Origin: Candidatus Melainabacteria bacterium
GTDB taxonomy: Bacteria; Cyanobacteriota; Vampirovibrionia; Obscuribacterales; Obscuribacteraceae
Assembly (NCBI GenBank): GCA_003963305.1
Contig: RXJR01000004.1
Coordinates: 60,562-124,561 of the forward strand
DNA length: 64,000 bases
Reading direction: 5' to 3'
Of the stretch, positions 43,523-52,312 are shown piece after piece. The notes below the pieces were generated by a model. The model was not told the origin of the DNA. It saw nothing but the letters and a program-made list of their open reading frames with translations, and ran no database searches. Position 1 is the stretch's first letter, and each line of letters begins with the position of its first letter. The position numbers and the translations under genes are program-made.

Positions 43523-44479
43523 ATGTATAGATATTTACCGCTATCTTTGCCGCTCATTTGTTTATATCTGACCCTGAGTCTTTTTATTCAGCCTGTCCAA
43601 TCGGCTGAAAAAAGAAATGACTCCGAGTGGCACAATGAAACGTGGAAGCCTGCAGCAGGTCTAACGCAAGTTCCCATCTGGCCGGGCAAAATTCCTGACG
43701 CTGTACCAACCAAAGGTCCGGAGGAGATGTCTAACACCGGAGTCTGCGTTGGCAAAGTATCGACGCCAACGATGACTGTGTATCCAGCAAAAGGAAAAAA
43801 CACTGGTGCCGCTGTCGTTATTTTTCCTGGCGGTGGTTACTGGATTTTGGCGATGGATATTGAGGGAACGGAGGTATGCGACTGGCTGACAGCGAGAGGC
43901 GTGACTTGTATACTCCTGAAATATCGGGTGCCGGGAAATATGCTGTATCCGCGCTCGGGCTGCTATCCGAAATCGGCAATGGCATTAGAAGACGCGCAGC
44001 GGACCTTGAGACTTGTTCGTTTCAATGCTTCGAAATGGAAGATCGATCCTAACAAAATTGGAGTTCTGGGATTTTCAGCAGGAGGGCATCTGGTTGCCGC
44101 AACCAGCACACTCTACGACAAAAAATTATATCCACCTGTAGACGCGGCAGACAAAGTTAGTTGCCGTCCCGACTTTGCTATCGCTCTTTACCCTGGACAC
44201 CTACTGGAACACACAACCTCAAACTTCCAGCTGAACCCGTACATTCCTATTACGAAACGAACACCGCCAACGTTCATTGTCCAGGCCGAGAATGATCCGG
44301 TCGACGATGTAGAAAATTCACTTGTTTACTTCGCTGGACTGAAAAAAGCCGGTGTTCCAGCCGAAATGCACATTTATGCCGATGGCAAACACGCATTCGG
44401 ATTGAGAAAGACGAACCTTCCTATTACAAGATGGCCGGAACTGGCCGAGACGTGGATGAAAACAATCAAGGTTCTTTAG
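43523..44479 (+). CDS. Secreted alpha/beta-hydrolase (acetyl-xylan-esterase/BD-FAE-like)
   Basis: 318 residues with GGAGG before ATG and a clear signal peptide (cleavage near VQSAE). IFPGGGYWILA is the oxyanion loop, LGFSAGGHL the nucleophile elbow, AENDPVDDV the acid, and DGKHAFGL the catalytic His. Related bacterial enzymes deacetylate or de-esterify sugars. It is only distantly similar to the esterase at 8233. Confidence 0.9.
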   Translation: MYRYLPLSLPLICLYLTLSLFIQPVQSAEKRNDSEWHNETWKPAAGLTQVPIWPGKIPDAVPTKGPEEMSNTGVCVGKVSTPTMTVYPAKGKNTGAAVVIFPGGGYWILAMDIEGTEVCDWLTARGVTCILLKYRVPGNMLYPRSGCYPKSAMALEDAQRTLRLVRFNASKWKIDPNKIGVLGFSAGGHLVAATSTLYDKKLYPPVDAADKVSCRPDFAIALYPGHLLEHTTSNFQLNPYIPITKRTPPTFIVQAENDPVDDVENSLVYFAGLKKAGVPAEMHIYADGKHAFGLRKTNLPITRWPELAETWMKTIKVL

Positions 44480-44610
44480 GTTCGTCAAAATTTCCGACCA
44501 GATCATCACCTCGGTACAGGCGAATAGAAGCACTAGATCTGGTGCTCCGCATTAAAAGAGCTGCGGAGGATTCTCAACAACTGTCAGACTCAAAGCATCG
44601 GCATGTCGTC

Positions 44611-44745
44611 GGAATGAAAGAAATACTTGAATTAGGTGCACGCAAGATGCGTGCGCTCCATGAAAGCGCTCCGGACAGGCAACCGGAAGAAATACTTGCA
44701 TTAGATGCACGCAAGATGCGTGCGCTCCATGGGCGCTTCGGGTAA
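44611..44745 (+). CDS. Possible small repeat protein (doubtful)
   Basis: A frame from about ATG 44614 encodes 43 residues made of two copies of EIL(E/A)L(G/D)ARKMRALH. The frame is open back to 44431. No good ribosome site is visible, and the period being a multiple of three is the only support. I list it because the repeat is kept in frame, but a non-coding element is at least as likely. Confidence 0.2.
   Translation, partial: GMKEILELGARKMRALHESAPDRQPEEILALDARKMRALHGRFG
44620..44731. repeat. Two copies of a 43-base direct repeat, each with an internal hairpin
   Basis: Copies lie at 44620-44662 and 44689-44731 (69-base period) and differ at two positions. Each contains GCACGCA-AGA-TGCGTGC, a 7-base hairpin. 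They lie between the esterase and the monooxygenase. In one frame both copies read EIL(E/A)L(G/D)ARKMRALH, since 69 bases are 23 codons. Confidence 0.92.
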
Positions 44746-44779
44746 GATCTGAAGGTTTTCCCGGGCGAGGAATAGGTTA

Positions 44780-46483
44780 GTGGCTGTCAACAACGAACGG
44801 TTACCGGTTTTGATTGTGGGCGCAGGCCCGGTTGGGCTGACAATGGCATTGGCGCTGTCCATCTCCGGCATCAAGTTCCGAATCGTTGACAAAGCGCCAC
44901 ATCGCTCCGATAAATCGAAAGCACTTGGCATACACGCTAGAACGCTTGAACTTCTGGAAACTCTAGGTGTCGTCGATACGTTTTTGAAGAATGGACACAT
45001 CGTTCACGCCACCAATCTTTTCTGCGGCTCTCAAAAGATCGTACATTTTTCGCTGGACGAAATCCCATCACCATATCCATTCGCTCTGATGGTGCCGCAA
45101 AGCGAAACAGAACGACTGCTAGCCGAAGAATTATCTGAGCGCGGTATCGATATCGAGCGCGAAATGGAAGTAACAAATTTCCTTCAAGATGATGACAAAG
45201 TCACGACCACTATCAAACATGCCGACGGGAAAGAAGAGACCATTCAGTCAAACTGGCTGATAGGATGCGATGGTGCCCACAGCACTATTCGACATACTCT
45301 CGGACTAACCTTCGATGGCGAAACCTATGAAGAAGGATTTGCCACCATCGATTGTTACGTCGATTGGGACAACTCAGATGACGAACTGCACGGCTATGTC
45401 TGCGAAGAAGGAATTGTCTTCTTCTTTCCTATGGGCAATCGCCGCTATCGCATTGTCGCCAATTGCCCGCCACATAAAGCCGAAGACCTTTTGACGCTGG
45501 AGAAGATGCAGGAACTGGTAAACCACCGTTGCGCAAAGAACATCCCCCTCAGCAACCCGCAGTGGGTGACTTACTTTACGATTAATCGACGCAGTGTCAA
45601 ACAATACAACGTGGGACGTGCCTTCATATGTGGTGACGCTGCGCATGTTCATAGCCCCGTGATGGGTCAGGGAATGAACACAGGAATGCAAGACGCACTC
45701 AATCTGGCCTGGAAGATAGAGCTTGTAGAAAAGGGTATAGCGGCGCGAGAACTGCTTGAGAGTTACAACAATGAACGACATCCGGTCGGTCAAAACCTTC
45801 TCAACAGCACGGATGCAATGACGAAACTCGTGACGCTCCGAAGCCCAGTCAGTCAGGAAGTGCGAAATCACCTCATACCCCTCATTGCCAATCAAGACGT
45901 TCTGCATGAACGTGCATGCCGGAAAATCTCCATGGTTGGTCTTAACTACCGTGCCAGTTCAATTGTCGGTGAATACAGAGAATCAATCAGTCATGTCTTC
46001 CGTCACCCGATTGCAGAAGGTCCTGCATGGCTTGAATTCGGTCACGGACCGCTGCCCGGTGATAGAGCACCAGACGGAGAAGTCCATAGTGCCAATTCGG
46101 CCACACCTTCAACACTGTTTGAGCAGACTCGCGGATTCTCACACTTCGCATTGCTGTTTTCCGGACTGCACAAAGATTCCCTGCACGGCATCAACTTAGA
46201 AAACGCCATTCAACAAATAAAAGAACGCTACTCAGAATTCATTCGTCCGCTCATAATTGTCAGCGGAGATTCACTCCCTTCCGGTGCAAATGAACAAGGA
46301 ACTCTGCTGGATAAAGATGGAAGTTTGCATCATAAATATGGTTCCTTCCACAATTGCCTGTATCTGATTAGACCGGACGGTTATGTTGGCTTTCGCTCGC
46401 AACCAATAGACCTGGAACAATTGCAGAAACACTTGGATAGCGCTTACTCCTTCCACCCCGGAACTGTGCCGCTGAAGCTTTAA
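44780..46483 (+). CDS. FAD-dependent aromatic-ring monooxygenase (phenol/PHBH-type)
   Basis: 567 residues from GTG 44780, with GAGGAA seven bases upstream. VLIVGAGPVGLTMALALS binds the FAD ADP part, GCDGAHSTIR is the DG motif for FAD and NADPH, and GDAAHVHSPVMGQGMNTGMQ the ribityl-binding motif. The C-terminal 150 residues form the thioredoxin-like domain common in phenol hydroxylase and TfdB relatives. Such enzymes hydroxylate aromatic rings or polyketide- and quinone-like substrates. No aromatic catabolic genes flank it, so substrate is open. Confidence 0.92.
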   Translation: MAVNNERLPVLIVGAGPVGLTMALALSISGIKFRIVDKAPHRSDKSKALGIHARTLELLETLGVVDTFLKNGHIVHATNLFCGSQKIVHFSLDEIPSPYPFALMVPQSETERLLAEELSERGIDIEREMEVTNFLQDDDKVTTTIKHADGKEETIQSNWLIGCDGAHSTIRHTLGLTFDGETYEEGFATIDCYVDWDNSDDELHGYVCEEGIVFFFPMGNRRYRIVANCPPHKAEDLLTLEKMQELVNHRCAKNIPLSNPQWVTYFTINRRSVKQYNVGRAFICGDAAHVHSPVMGQGMNTGMQDALNLAWKIELVEKGIAARELLESYNNERHPVGQNLLNSTDAMTKLVTLRSPVSQEVRNHLIPLIANQDVLHERACRKISMVGLNYRASSIVGEYRESISHVFRHPIAEGPAWLEFGHGPLPGDRAPDGEVHSANSATPSTLFEQTRGFSHFALLFSGLHKDSLHGINLENAIQQIKERYSEFIRPLIIVSGDSLPSGANEQGTLLDKDGSLHHKYGSFHNCLYLIRPDGYVGFRSQPIDLEQLQKHLDSAYSFHPGTVPLKL

Positions 46484-46484
46484 T

Positions 46485-46502
46485 GTTGAACCCGAGTTCA
46501 AC
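46485..46502 (+). terminator. Hairpin directly after the monooxygenase stop codon
   Basis: GTTGAAC (46485-46491) and GTTCAAC (46496-46502) form a 7-base stem with a CCGA loop, starting one base after the stop codon. It is followed at once by a TTGACA box rather than a T-run. Confidence 0.45.
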
Positions 46503-46504
46503 TA

Positions 46505-46532
46505 TTGACAATCATGCTTCCTCTGTTAGACT
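46505..46532 (+). promoter_or_regulatory. Sigma70-type promoter for the Gly-rich transglycosylase-like gene
   Basis: A perfect TTGACA (46505-46510) is 16 bases before TAGACT (46527-46532). The start codon at 46617 lies about 75 bases downstream. Confidence 0.55.
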
Positions 46533-46616
46533 GAGGTTGCCCAATTCTAATTAGTAGTTCACAGACGTGCCCTGGCGCTGGAGCGCCCGGATGTGTTTGT
46601 TGAGGAAAATCCTCTG

Positions 46617-47897
46617 ATGCCACCACGCTCAGCCAGTCTGGACGCGCCGGTTTCTGGCGCCCTTGATACGTCAAATGCAGCAACGCTTTCGAGCTATGTT
46701 CACACGAGCTTGATGTCAGATGCACGCCCGACAGCAACAGCACCACGTACTTTACCAACTCAACTGACTTTTACAGACGACATTTATCCATCGCAAAACG
46801 CGAAGTCTGCAATTCTGAAAACCGACCCGAGCAAGATCAGTTTCACTACACCAGCCGAAGACGCGAAGAGCGGAAGACAACCAGATTATTACCTGAACAC
46901 AGAAGGCAAGCTCGTCAAAAATCCTAATGCGAAGCCAAGCCCTGATGGTTCGGTGAAAATCGAAGTAGAAGGAAACAACTCTGCCAAGCAAGCAAAGCAA
47001 TATGCAGACCAACTGCAAAAGCAAGCAATCAGCGATCTGATTTCACAGTTTAAGCAAGCCCATCCCGGAGAGAAAGTGCCTGAGATGTGGCAGTCGATTG
47101 TCGATGCCCAACCGGATACAAGTTATCCAAACGGTGGCGACAACATGAACAACAACACAGTTACACCACAACAGGAGCAAGCCTACGACTCGGGAGCGAG
47201 CCAACCTGCACCCCCAAGCGACAACACACCAACACCACAACCGCAACCCTCCGACCAGAGTTCTGGTGGAGGCGGTGGCGGATCCTCCGGCGGCGGAAGC
47301 GACTCCGGCGGCGGAGGCGGTGGCGGTGGTTACAGCGGTGGCGGTGGCGGCGGTGGCGACTCCGGCGGAGGAGGCGGCTATAGCGGAGGAGGCGGAGGTG
47401 GTGGCTCCAGCGGAGGAGGCGGAGGTGGTGACTCCGGCGGCGGTGGCGGCGGTAGTTCCGATGCCAGCCCGGCCGGCGGAGGAACTAGTTACGACGGTGC
47501 CTCGACCAGCGTAGATCAAAAAACCTTACTAGAAAACGTAAAAATTGTAGCTGAAATCGCAAAGAAAGACGGAGTTGACCCAGCCACTGCTGTAGCAGAC
47601 ATGCTCGTCGAAAGCGGCGGAAACAACAAGGCTATAGGCGATAACGGTCATAGTGTTGGACTCTTTCAACTGAATGATCAAGGCGAGGGAGCTGGTATGT
47701 CAGTGGCTGAACGACAGGACCCAACTCGCAACGCCGAAATTGCTCTTTCACACTTTGCTAAAGCAAACTCGGGAGAAGATCCAGGCGTTGTGGCATACAA
47801 CGCTGAACGCCCCGCCAATCGTTCAGCCTACGTCGCCAAAGTCGACGCCAGCCTGGGCGAAGCACGGAACTTGCTGAAACAGGCAGGCGAAGCTTAG
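46617..47897 (+). CDS. Transglycosylase/lysozyme-like protein with Gly-rich linker, no signal peptide
   Basis: 426 residues from ATG 46617 (GTG 46593 is an alternative). Residues 1-215 are polar, Ser/Pro/Asn/Gln-rich. About 70 residues encoded at 47262-47478 are almost pure glycine in blocks broken by SS, SD, YS and DS. The last 125 residues match an SLT-like fold: AVADMLVESGGNNKAI with the catalytic Glu, then GHSVGLFQLNDQGEGAGMSV and VVAYNAERPANRSAYVAKV. The enzyme probably acts on peptidoglycan, yet lacks an export signal. It has the same plan as the protein at 39862 with a different linker. Confidence 0.87.
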   Translation: MPPRSASLDAPVSGALDTSNAATLSSYVHTSLMSDARPTATAPRTLPTQLTFTDDIYPSQNAKSAILKTDPSKISFTTPAEDAKSGRQPDYYLNTEGKLVKNPNAKPSPDGSVKIEVEGNNSAKQAKQYADQLQKQAISDLISQFKQAHPGEKVPEMWQSIVDAQPDTSYPNGGDNMNNNTVTPQQEQAYDSGASQPAPPSDNTPTPQPQPSDQSSGGGGGGSSGGGSDSGGGGGGGGYSGGGGGGGDSGGGGGYSGGGGGGGSSGGGGGGDSGGGGGGSSDASPAGGGTSYDGASTSVDQKTLLENVKIVAEIAKKDGVDPATAVADMLVESGGNNKAIGDNGHSVGLFQLNDQGEGAGMSVAERQDPTRNAEIALSHFAKANSGEDPGVVAYNAERPANRSAYVAKVDASLGEARNLLKQAGEA

Positions 47898-47899
47898 TA

Positions 47900-47930
47900 A
47901 GATCAGCGAAGCGGCAGACTTCGCTGATCT
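47900..47930. terminator. 12-base hairpin between convergent genes
   Basis: AGATCAGCGAAG (47900-47911) and CTTCGCTGATCT (47919-47930) pair perfectly around a 7-base loop, two bases after the stop of the transglycosylase-like gene. It probably terminates transcription for this gene and perhaps for the convergent gene ending at 48004. Confidence 0.65.
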
Positions 47931-48003
47931 CCTGCTCAAACTTGATCGCTCTTGTGCTTTACCAGATCGATGATATGTTCAAACGACCGATGCTGGATCA
48001 AAC

Positions 48004-48879
48004 TCATCGATGATGGTCGGAGTTTTTACGCGGATCTTGTCGTTGGTTGTGATTGTCATTCTGATTGCGAGAGCCTGCATCAGCTTTTGCTCCAGAATTG
48101 GAATCCGCTTTAGCATCGCCACCGCGCACATTTACTGTGTTGTAGTTATTGACGATGACATTACCATCGCCACGATTGCCATTTGAATGATTATCTCGAT
48201 CATCGAATCGACGCGTCGGCTCATAACGCCGATACCCATGATCGTCATCTTTATGACCGAATATGCCTTTCAAAACCACGCCGATATCTATGTTTATGCC
48301 ACCACCGCGAGGAGGACACGGTTGCTCGATTGGTGGCACTCGTGGTGGGCAGGGGAATTCAATTGGTGGTGCAGGATACCGGACTGGCGGCTCGCAGCGT
48401 GGAGGTTCATATCGAGGTGGCTCATACCGTGGTGGTTCATATCTGGGCGGCTCACACGGCGGTGGCTCGCAGCGAACTGGTGGCAGTGGCACCTCGCATG
48501 GTTGTAAACGCGGAATCTGATACCGCTCATCGTTGTCGATTCTCGCAACCGAGTTTTGCTCAACCACAACGCGACCCCATCGATCTCGCTCCGTTGTCTG
48601 CAAAGAAACTTCCACCGCAGATGGTGCGGCATTGGGCTGACAAAAGTTGCGCAGAGGCGTTATTTCGATATGAGTCATCGCACCTGTAGCATTGGCGATC
48701 GCTTTTGTCTCCCCAACGAGAGCCATGAATTGCGTCGGTCCCATGCTGACCAGATCTTCTCGCAAACGAGCACTAGCAGCCATTCGGTCACCATTTTGAA
48801 GGAACTTACTGATCACAGTTGCTTCTTGATCGATGGGATCAACTCGCCTGACTTGATCTGGGCAAAAATTCTCGGGCAT
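48004..48879 (-). CDS. Hypothetical signal-less protein with EPPRY repeats
   Basis: 291 residues from ATG 48879, eight bases after GGAGGA. Residues 1-125 are mixed helix/strand without a recognised domain (AASARLREDLVSMGPTQFMA; then a strand-rich stretch with RDRWGRVVVEQNSVARID). Residues 128-190 are Pro-rich, with Cys/Arg/Tyr in five-residue repeats (CEPPRYEPPRYEPPRYEPPR) carried by 15-base DNA units. A hydrophobic turn (GGGINIDIGVVLKGIFG) precedes a highly polar Asn/Asp/His tail. No signal peptide. Function unknown. Confidence 0.75.
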   Translation of the reverse strand: MPENFCPDQVRRVDPIDQEATVISKFLQNGDRMAASARLREDLVSMGPTQFMALVGETKAIANATGAMTHIEITPLRNFCQPNAAPSAVEVSLQTTERDRWGRVVVEQNSVARIDNDERYQIPRLQPCEVPLPPVRCEPPPCEPPRYEPPRYEPPRYEPPRCEPPVRYPAPPIEFPCPPRVPPIEQPCPPRGGGINIDIGVVLKGIFGHKDDDHGYRRYEPTRRFDDRDNHSNGNRGDGNVIVNNYNTVNVRGGDAKADSNSGAKADAGSRNQNDNHNQRQDPRKNSDHHR

Positions 48880-49090
48880 CTAAAGTCCTCCGTTAGAGAA
48901 TTCGCAAAGTTATCACGCCGCCAAACAGCACCGCGAGGTTGCGAACAATCTCACTCTATACATTTAAGTCGGGCGCGGGAACTTCCGCAGCTGCTCATCA
49001 CTTCAATTGAGCAAGTGACTGCATATTAGTTTTTCGGTGTGAGCAAAGTGTGATCAACCAGGGCCGACTATGCGTAATTACACCACTGCC

Positions 49091-49588
49091 CTACTTCTTA
49101 TCAGGGTGATTCACTTCGCCACTTTTAACGTGTCTGGTACGCGCCAGTGTGTGCACCATGAAGGCACAATCGATTTCTTCACCATCACGAACCACAGAGA
49201 CAGTGGCTTCGGCGATGACAAGGCTCCTGCCCACTTTGATAATGCCGCCACGCCCGATCAACTTTTCTCCATTAGCGGGATACAAAAAATTGATTTTAAA
49301 TTCAGCAGACAAACATTCTTCTTCAGGATGTAAAACGGTATAGGTAGCAAAACCAGATGCTGTATCGGCGACCATAGCAACCATGCCACCATGAAAGAAT
49401 CCATGCTGTTGTGCAAGACCTTTCGAGAATGGCACATGCACTTCCACTTCTCCCAAACCGACATGCACCAGTTTGCCACCATGAACTTGCATTACGCCTT
49501 GATGTGCAAAACTGTCCCTTACCTTCTGCTCGAAATTCGGGTCGAGCACCTTCAGGCTTTTGCGGCGCACTTGCGTTTGAATAGTCAT
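49091..49588 (-). CDS. PaaI-type hotdog thioesterase
   Basis: 165 residues. The hotdog-fold signature QQHGFFHGGMVAMVADTASG is exact for the PaaI/YigI group, with the catalytic Asp in ADTASG. It would hydrolyse acyl-CoA or aromatic-CoA thioesters in the cytoplasm. It stands alone; the flavin monooxygenase 3 kb away is the only enzyme nearby that could share an aromatic substrate. Confidence 0.93.
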   Translation of the reverse strand: MTIQTQVRRKSLKVLDPNFEQKVRDSFAHQGVMQVHGGKLVHVGLGEVEVHVPFSKGLAQQHGFFHGGMVAMVADTASGFATYTVLHPEEECLSAEFKINFLYPANGEKLIGRGGIIKVGRSLVIAEATVSVVRDGEEIDCAFMVHTLARTRHVKSGEVNHPDKK

Positions 49589-49653
49589 ATCGGACTCCCT
49601 GATGAAAACAAAAAGTGTACTTCAGCTTAACCATATTTCTGCTTCCCGACGCC

Positions 49654-49679
49654 AAAACGCTAAGCATTCTTAGTGTTTT
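49654..49679. promoter_or_regulatory. 11-base stem-loop upstream of two divergent genes
   Basis: AAAACGCTAAG (49654-49664) and CTTAGTGTTTT (49669-49679) pair with one G-U and a 4-base loop. The A-run and T-run make it look like a bidirectional intrinsic terminator, but it lies between divergent gene starts (49588 and 49775), so a 5'-leader or operator role is also possible. Confidence 0.4.
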
Positions 49680-49774
49680 GACAACCCATCTTGACTGAGC
49701 TTAAGAGCGAGCAGCACAGACACCTGGTAAACTGAGCCTCGGACTGTGGCTAGTCATGTGCGAGAGGTTGAGCC

Positions 49775-50485
49775 TTGGACGCAAAATCACTTTTTGTTCA
49801 TGTGCTGGACAAATACAGAACCTGCAAATCGTATTCAGACGAAGGAGAAGTAATAACCACTTCTTCGGACGAAAAGAAACAGCCACCACAACAAATAGCA
49901 TTCAAGACGTTTTTCGTCCGGCCCAATTACTTCCGCTTTTTCTGGCAAGATGGCTATGGAGACGGTAACACTGTCTGGTGCGACGGTAAAAAATCGCATT
50001 TGTATTTTCTCGGCAAGATGGACGAACAAGAGCACTTAAGTGCCGCTATAGCCGGCGCTACTGGAGTGTCGAGCGGCTCTGCGCATACGATTCCACGCAT
50101 CTTGATGCCCGACCAAATAGCCGGTCGCAGCCTGTCTGACTTTTCATCGATAGAACTGGTAAAGGAACAACTCCGAAACGACGGAGAATTGATTCATCTC
50201 CGCGGGCTCTGGGGCACACAAAAGCAGGACATCTGGCTGAATCGCAGCGATATGACCATTGTCAGATTGGAGTACACCAGACATATACAGCCCGTGACAA
50301 TTTCTCCGCATGAGCTACAGTTGTTCAAAGCGAAATTCAGCCCGGAGCAAGTCGCGGAGCTGGTCAAAATTCAAAGCCAGATGAAGGACTACGACGTAAA
50401 GGTGACTTGCGTCTATAACAAAGTCCAATTCGATCAGAACATCCCTCTTGAAATGTTCGATTTCAAACCGAATGCGCGTTCATGA
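49775..50485 (+). CDS. LolA-like protein of unknown function
   Basis: 236 residues from TTG 49775 with GAGAGG upstream. No signal peptide is obvious. The opening helix (LFVHVLDKYRTCKSY) and strands with FKTFFVRPNYFRFFWQDG, NTVWCDGKKSHLYF and IWLNRSDMTIVRLEY resemble the half-barrel of LolA-type or DUF2092 proteins, in which a lipid is carried. The C-terminal IPLEMFDFKP is also typical there. Assignment rests on this pattern only. It is convergent with the XRE gene. Confidence 0.65.
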   Translation: MDAKSLFVHVLDKYRTCKSYSDEGEVITTSSDEKKQPPQQIAFKTFFVRPNYFRFFWQDGYGDGNTVWCDGKKSHLYFLGKMDEQEHLSAAIAGATGVSSGSAHTIPRILMPDQIAGRSLSDFSSIELVKEQLRNDGELIHLRGLWGTQKQDIWLNRSDMTIVRLEYTRHIQPVTISPHELQLFKAKFSPEQVAELVKIQSQMKDYDVKVTCVYNKVQFDQNIPLEMFDFKPNARS

Positions 50486-50495
50486 AAAATCACCG

Positions 50496-50517
50496 GACAG
50501 TTATAGAAGTAACTGTC
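50496..50517. terminator. First of two adjacent hairpins between convergent genes
   Basis: GACAGTT (50496-50502) and AACTGTC (50511-50517) form a 7-base stem with an 8-base loop, 10 bases after the stop at 50485. Confidence 0.5.
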
Positions 50518-50547
50518 GACCGCTGACGTTTTTAAGTGTCAGCGGTC
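50518..50547. terminator. Second adjacent hairpin, 10-base stem
   Basis: GACCGCTGAC (50518-50527) and GTCAGCGGTC (50538-50547) pair perfectly around a T-rich 10-base loop. It abuts the first hairpin and lies 16 bases from the stop of the convergent XRE gene, so the pair probably serves both strands. Confidence 0.65.
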
Positions 50548-50563
50548 CTCGCTTGAGGCTGAG

Positions 50564-50827
50564 CTAGCTAGCTTGTTTGCTGGCCAGGCACTGCTCGCAT
50601 TTACTTATCAATCTGGTGTATCGCATCTTTAAACCTGTAGCGATACTGGCAACGGTGCCGAAACTGGGGTTACGCTTTCCTCGTTCCACACTGCTCAAAA
50701 ATGACCGGTCAACACCGGACGCTTCTGACAGCTCTTCCTGGGAAAGTCCCAAACGTTTGCGTCTGAGGGCGATTACTTCGCCCAAGCAACGATATAGTTC
50801 CTGATGTGTGTGTTTTCTGTTTGGCAT
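50564..50827 (-). CDS. XRE-family helix-turn-helix regulator
   Basis: 87 residues with GGAGG before ATG. Almost all of it is a Cro/C1-type HTH: LGEVIALRRKRLGLSQEELS, then EASGVDRSFLSSVERGKRNP and TVASIATGL. The tail KCEQCLA adds a CxxC. Divergent from the PrsW-type gene, with an inverted repeat in the intergenic region that could be its operator. Confidence 0.93.
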   Translation of the reverse strand: MPNRKHTHQELYRCLGEVIALRRKRLGLSQEELSEASGVDRSFLSSVERGKRNPSFGTVASIATGLKMRYTRLISKCEQCLASKQAS

Positions 50828-50916
50828 TGTCGAGATCCTCCGCTGTGCTAGACGAACTACTCGCCGTTCGGTTGCAGAGTTTCATAAAGCTCAAAAGCCA
50901 AACCCGATGGCAAGTT

Positions 50917-50987
50917 GCTCAAGAGAGTGCTCGGACATAGAAGTCCCCAAAATATGAATGCATGAGCTTTTCAGAGAACTCTTGAGC
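50917..50987. promoter_or_regulatory. 9-base inverted repeat overlapping a promoter candidate
   Basis: GCTCAAGAG (50917-50925) and CTCTTGAGC (50979-50987) are exact reverse complements 53 bases apart. The right arm includes TTGAGC (50982-50987), a -35-like box 18 bases before TTAAAT (51006-51011), suitable for the rightward gene. A regulator bound to both arms would block it. Confidence 0.45.
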
Positions 50988-51064
50988 TACGCGAGCAATC
51001 TGTCCTTAAATCCACCACAAAAGATTAAAATTAGAAATGAGTTCCAGAGTTCAGTGAAAGGCAA

Positions 51065-52141
51065 ATGCAGTTAATACTTCTCGCTCTGGCTCCGAGCCTG
51101 TTGTGGCTCTGGTGGTTCTGGTCCACCGGGGGACGACGCCAACCTCTCGACGCTCTTGCACGCGCTTTCGTTTACGGTGCAATAGCAGTTATTCCTGCTT
51201 TCAAACTGGAAGGGTTTGGTGGCACCTACATGACGCACAATTTCATGCTTGTGAATTTTCTCGTGATTGGTCCAGTCGAAGAGTTATTCAAATTCATAGC
51301 GACATTGATAGCGGTGAAGACATCTACACCAGTGCGGGAAACATCAAATCGCATAGTCGTTGCAGCAGCTGCTGCTCTGGGTTTCGCATTTGCAGAGAAC
51401 ATCGGCTTTTTCGTCAGAATGGATCCGAGCACCATAATTTTGCGAATGCTGGCCACTGTTCCTGCTCACGTGCTGCTCTCAGTGCCATGGGCTGTAGCGT
51501 TCGGACGGACGCGCCGATTCACCCCTGGAGCCTGCGCTCTTATCGTTGTAGGTCTCATGCTGTCAAGCTTTCTTCATGGTGCATATGACGCTCTCACATA
51601 CAGTCTCGGCTCATCTCCTTTTCTCTTGCTGATACTGCTGGCACTATTGAGCGCTGTGCTCTTGCTCCTCTATCGACAGTACATGACAGAAACTGGCGCC
51701 CCAACATTCCATATTCATCTATCAGATTTTAAAAAGCCGCTGCAATGGGATTGGGTAGGTTTTATTTTCATGCTCGGTCTGACGGTATCACTCGCCTTAG
51801 CACTGCTGGCATTAGTCGATGTGCCTGGTCGGCACGGTGAATATTCCAACTACACACTGGGAGCCGGCATCATCATTGGCTTGTTCTTCACCGGATTTCT
51901 AGCCCCGTTTTGCGCACCAAAAGCGAATGTTTCCATGCGAGAAGCCGCCGTTGGGTTGAGCTTGCTTGGCGTTTTCGTCGGGTTCCTCCTGGGCAAAGAA
52001 AGCCCCGTCTTTTTAAAGTGGTCATTCGGTTTAGCGGTAATTGGAGCACTCGGCGGTTGGCTCGGGGAGATGCTCCGCCCCAGCAGCCCGGTTGATAGAC
52101 CGACCAATAAGGCAGTGGAAGACCAGGCAAATGAGTCCTGA
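51065..52141 (+). CDS. PrsW-family intramembrane metalloprotease
   Basis: 358 residues with about nine membrane helices. The family's zinc-site motifs are in order: GPVEELFKF (EExxK), FAENIGFF (E-N) and SFLHGAYD (His), plus a further HVLLSVPWAV segment. PrsW proteases cut membrane proteins such as anti-sigma factors (site-1 cleavage of RsiW in Bacillus). No anti-sigma gene is adjacent. The start ATG 51065 follows AAAGGC. Confidence 0.92.
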   Translation: MQLILLALAPSLLWLWWFWSTGGRRQPLDALARAFVYGAIAVIPAFKLEGFGGTYMTHNFMLVNFLVIGPVEELFKFIATLIAVKTSTPVRETSNRIVVAAAAALGFAFAENIGFFVRMDPSTIILRMLATVPAHVLLSVPWAVAFGRTRRFTPGACALIVVGLMLSSFLHGAYDALTYSLGSSPFLLLILLALLSAVLLLLYRQYMTETGAPTFHIHLSDFKKPLQWDWVGFIFMLGLTVSLALALLALVDVPGRHGEYSNYTLGAGIIIGLFFTGFLAPFCAPKANVSMREAAVGLSLLGVFVGFLLGKESPVFLKWSFGLAVIGALGGWLGEMLRPSSPVDRPTNKAVEDQANES

Positions 52142-52312
52142 GTCCATTTAATAACAACGGACAACCCAGACGATCAGTCGAACAAAGAAGCAATCCACAC
52201 ACTGTTATGTGAGTGTTACTTAAGGCAAGCATACTTTGCACATCCCCAAGAAACGCAACTTTCAGAGCTCAGCGCTGAAGCAATTGCCCAGATCTCTTCA
52301 GGAGTTTCTAAA

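Noticed and set aside
47043-47519. Minus-strand Ala/Ser/Thr-rich ORF opposite the Gly-rich linker
   Set aside because: It is the complement of GGN codons in a gene whose flanks are clearly coding on the plus strand.
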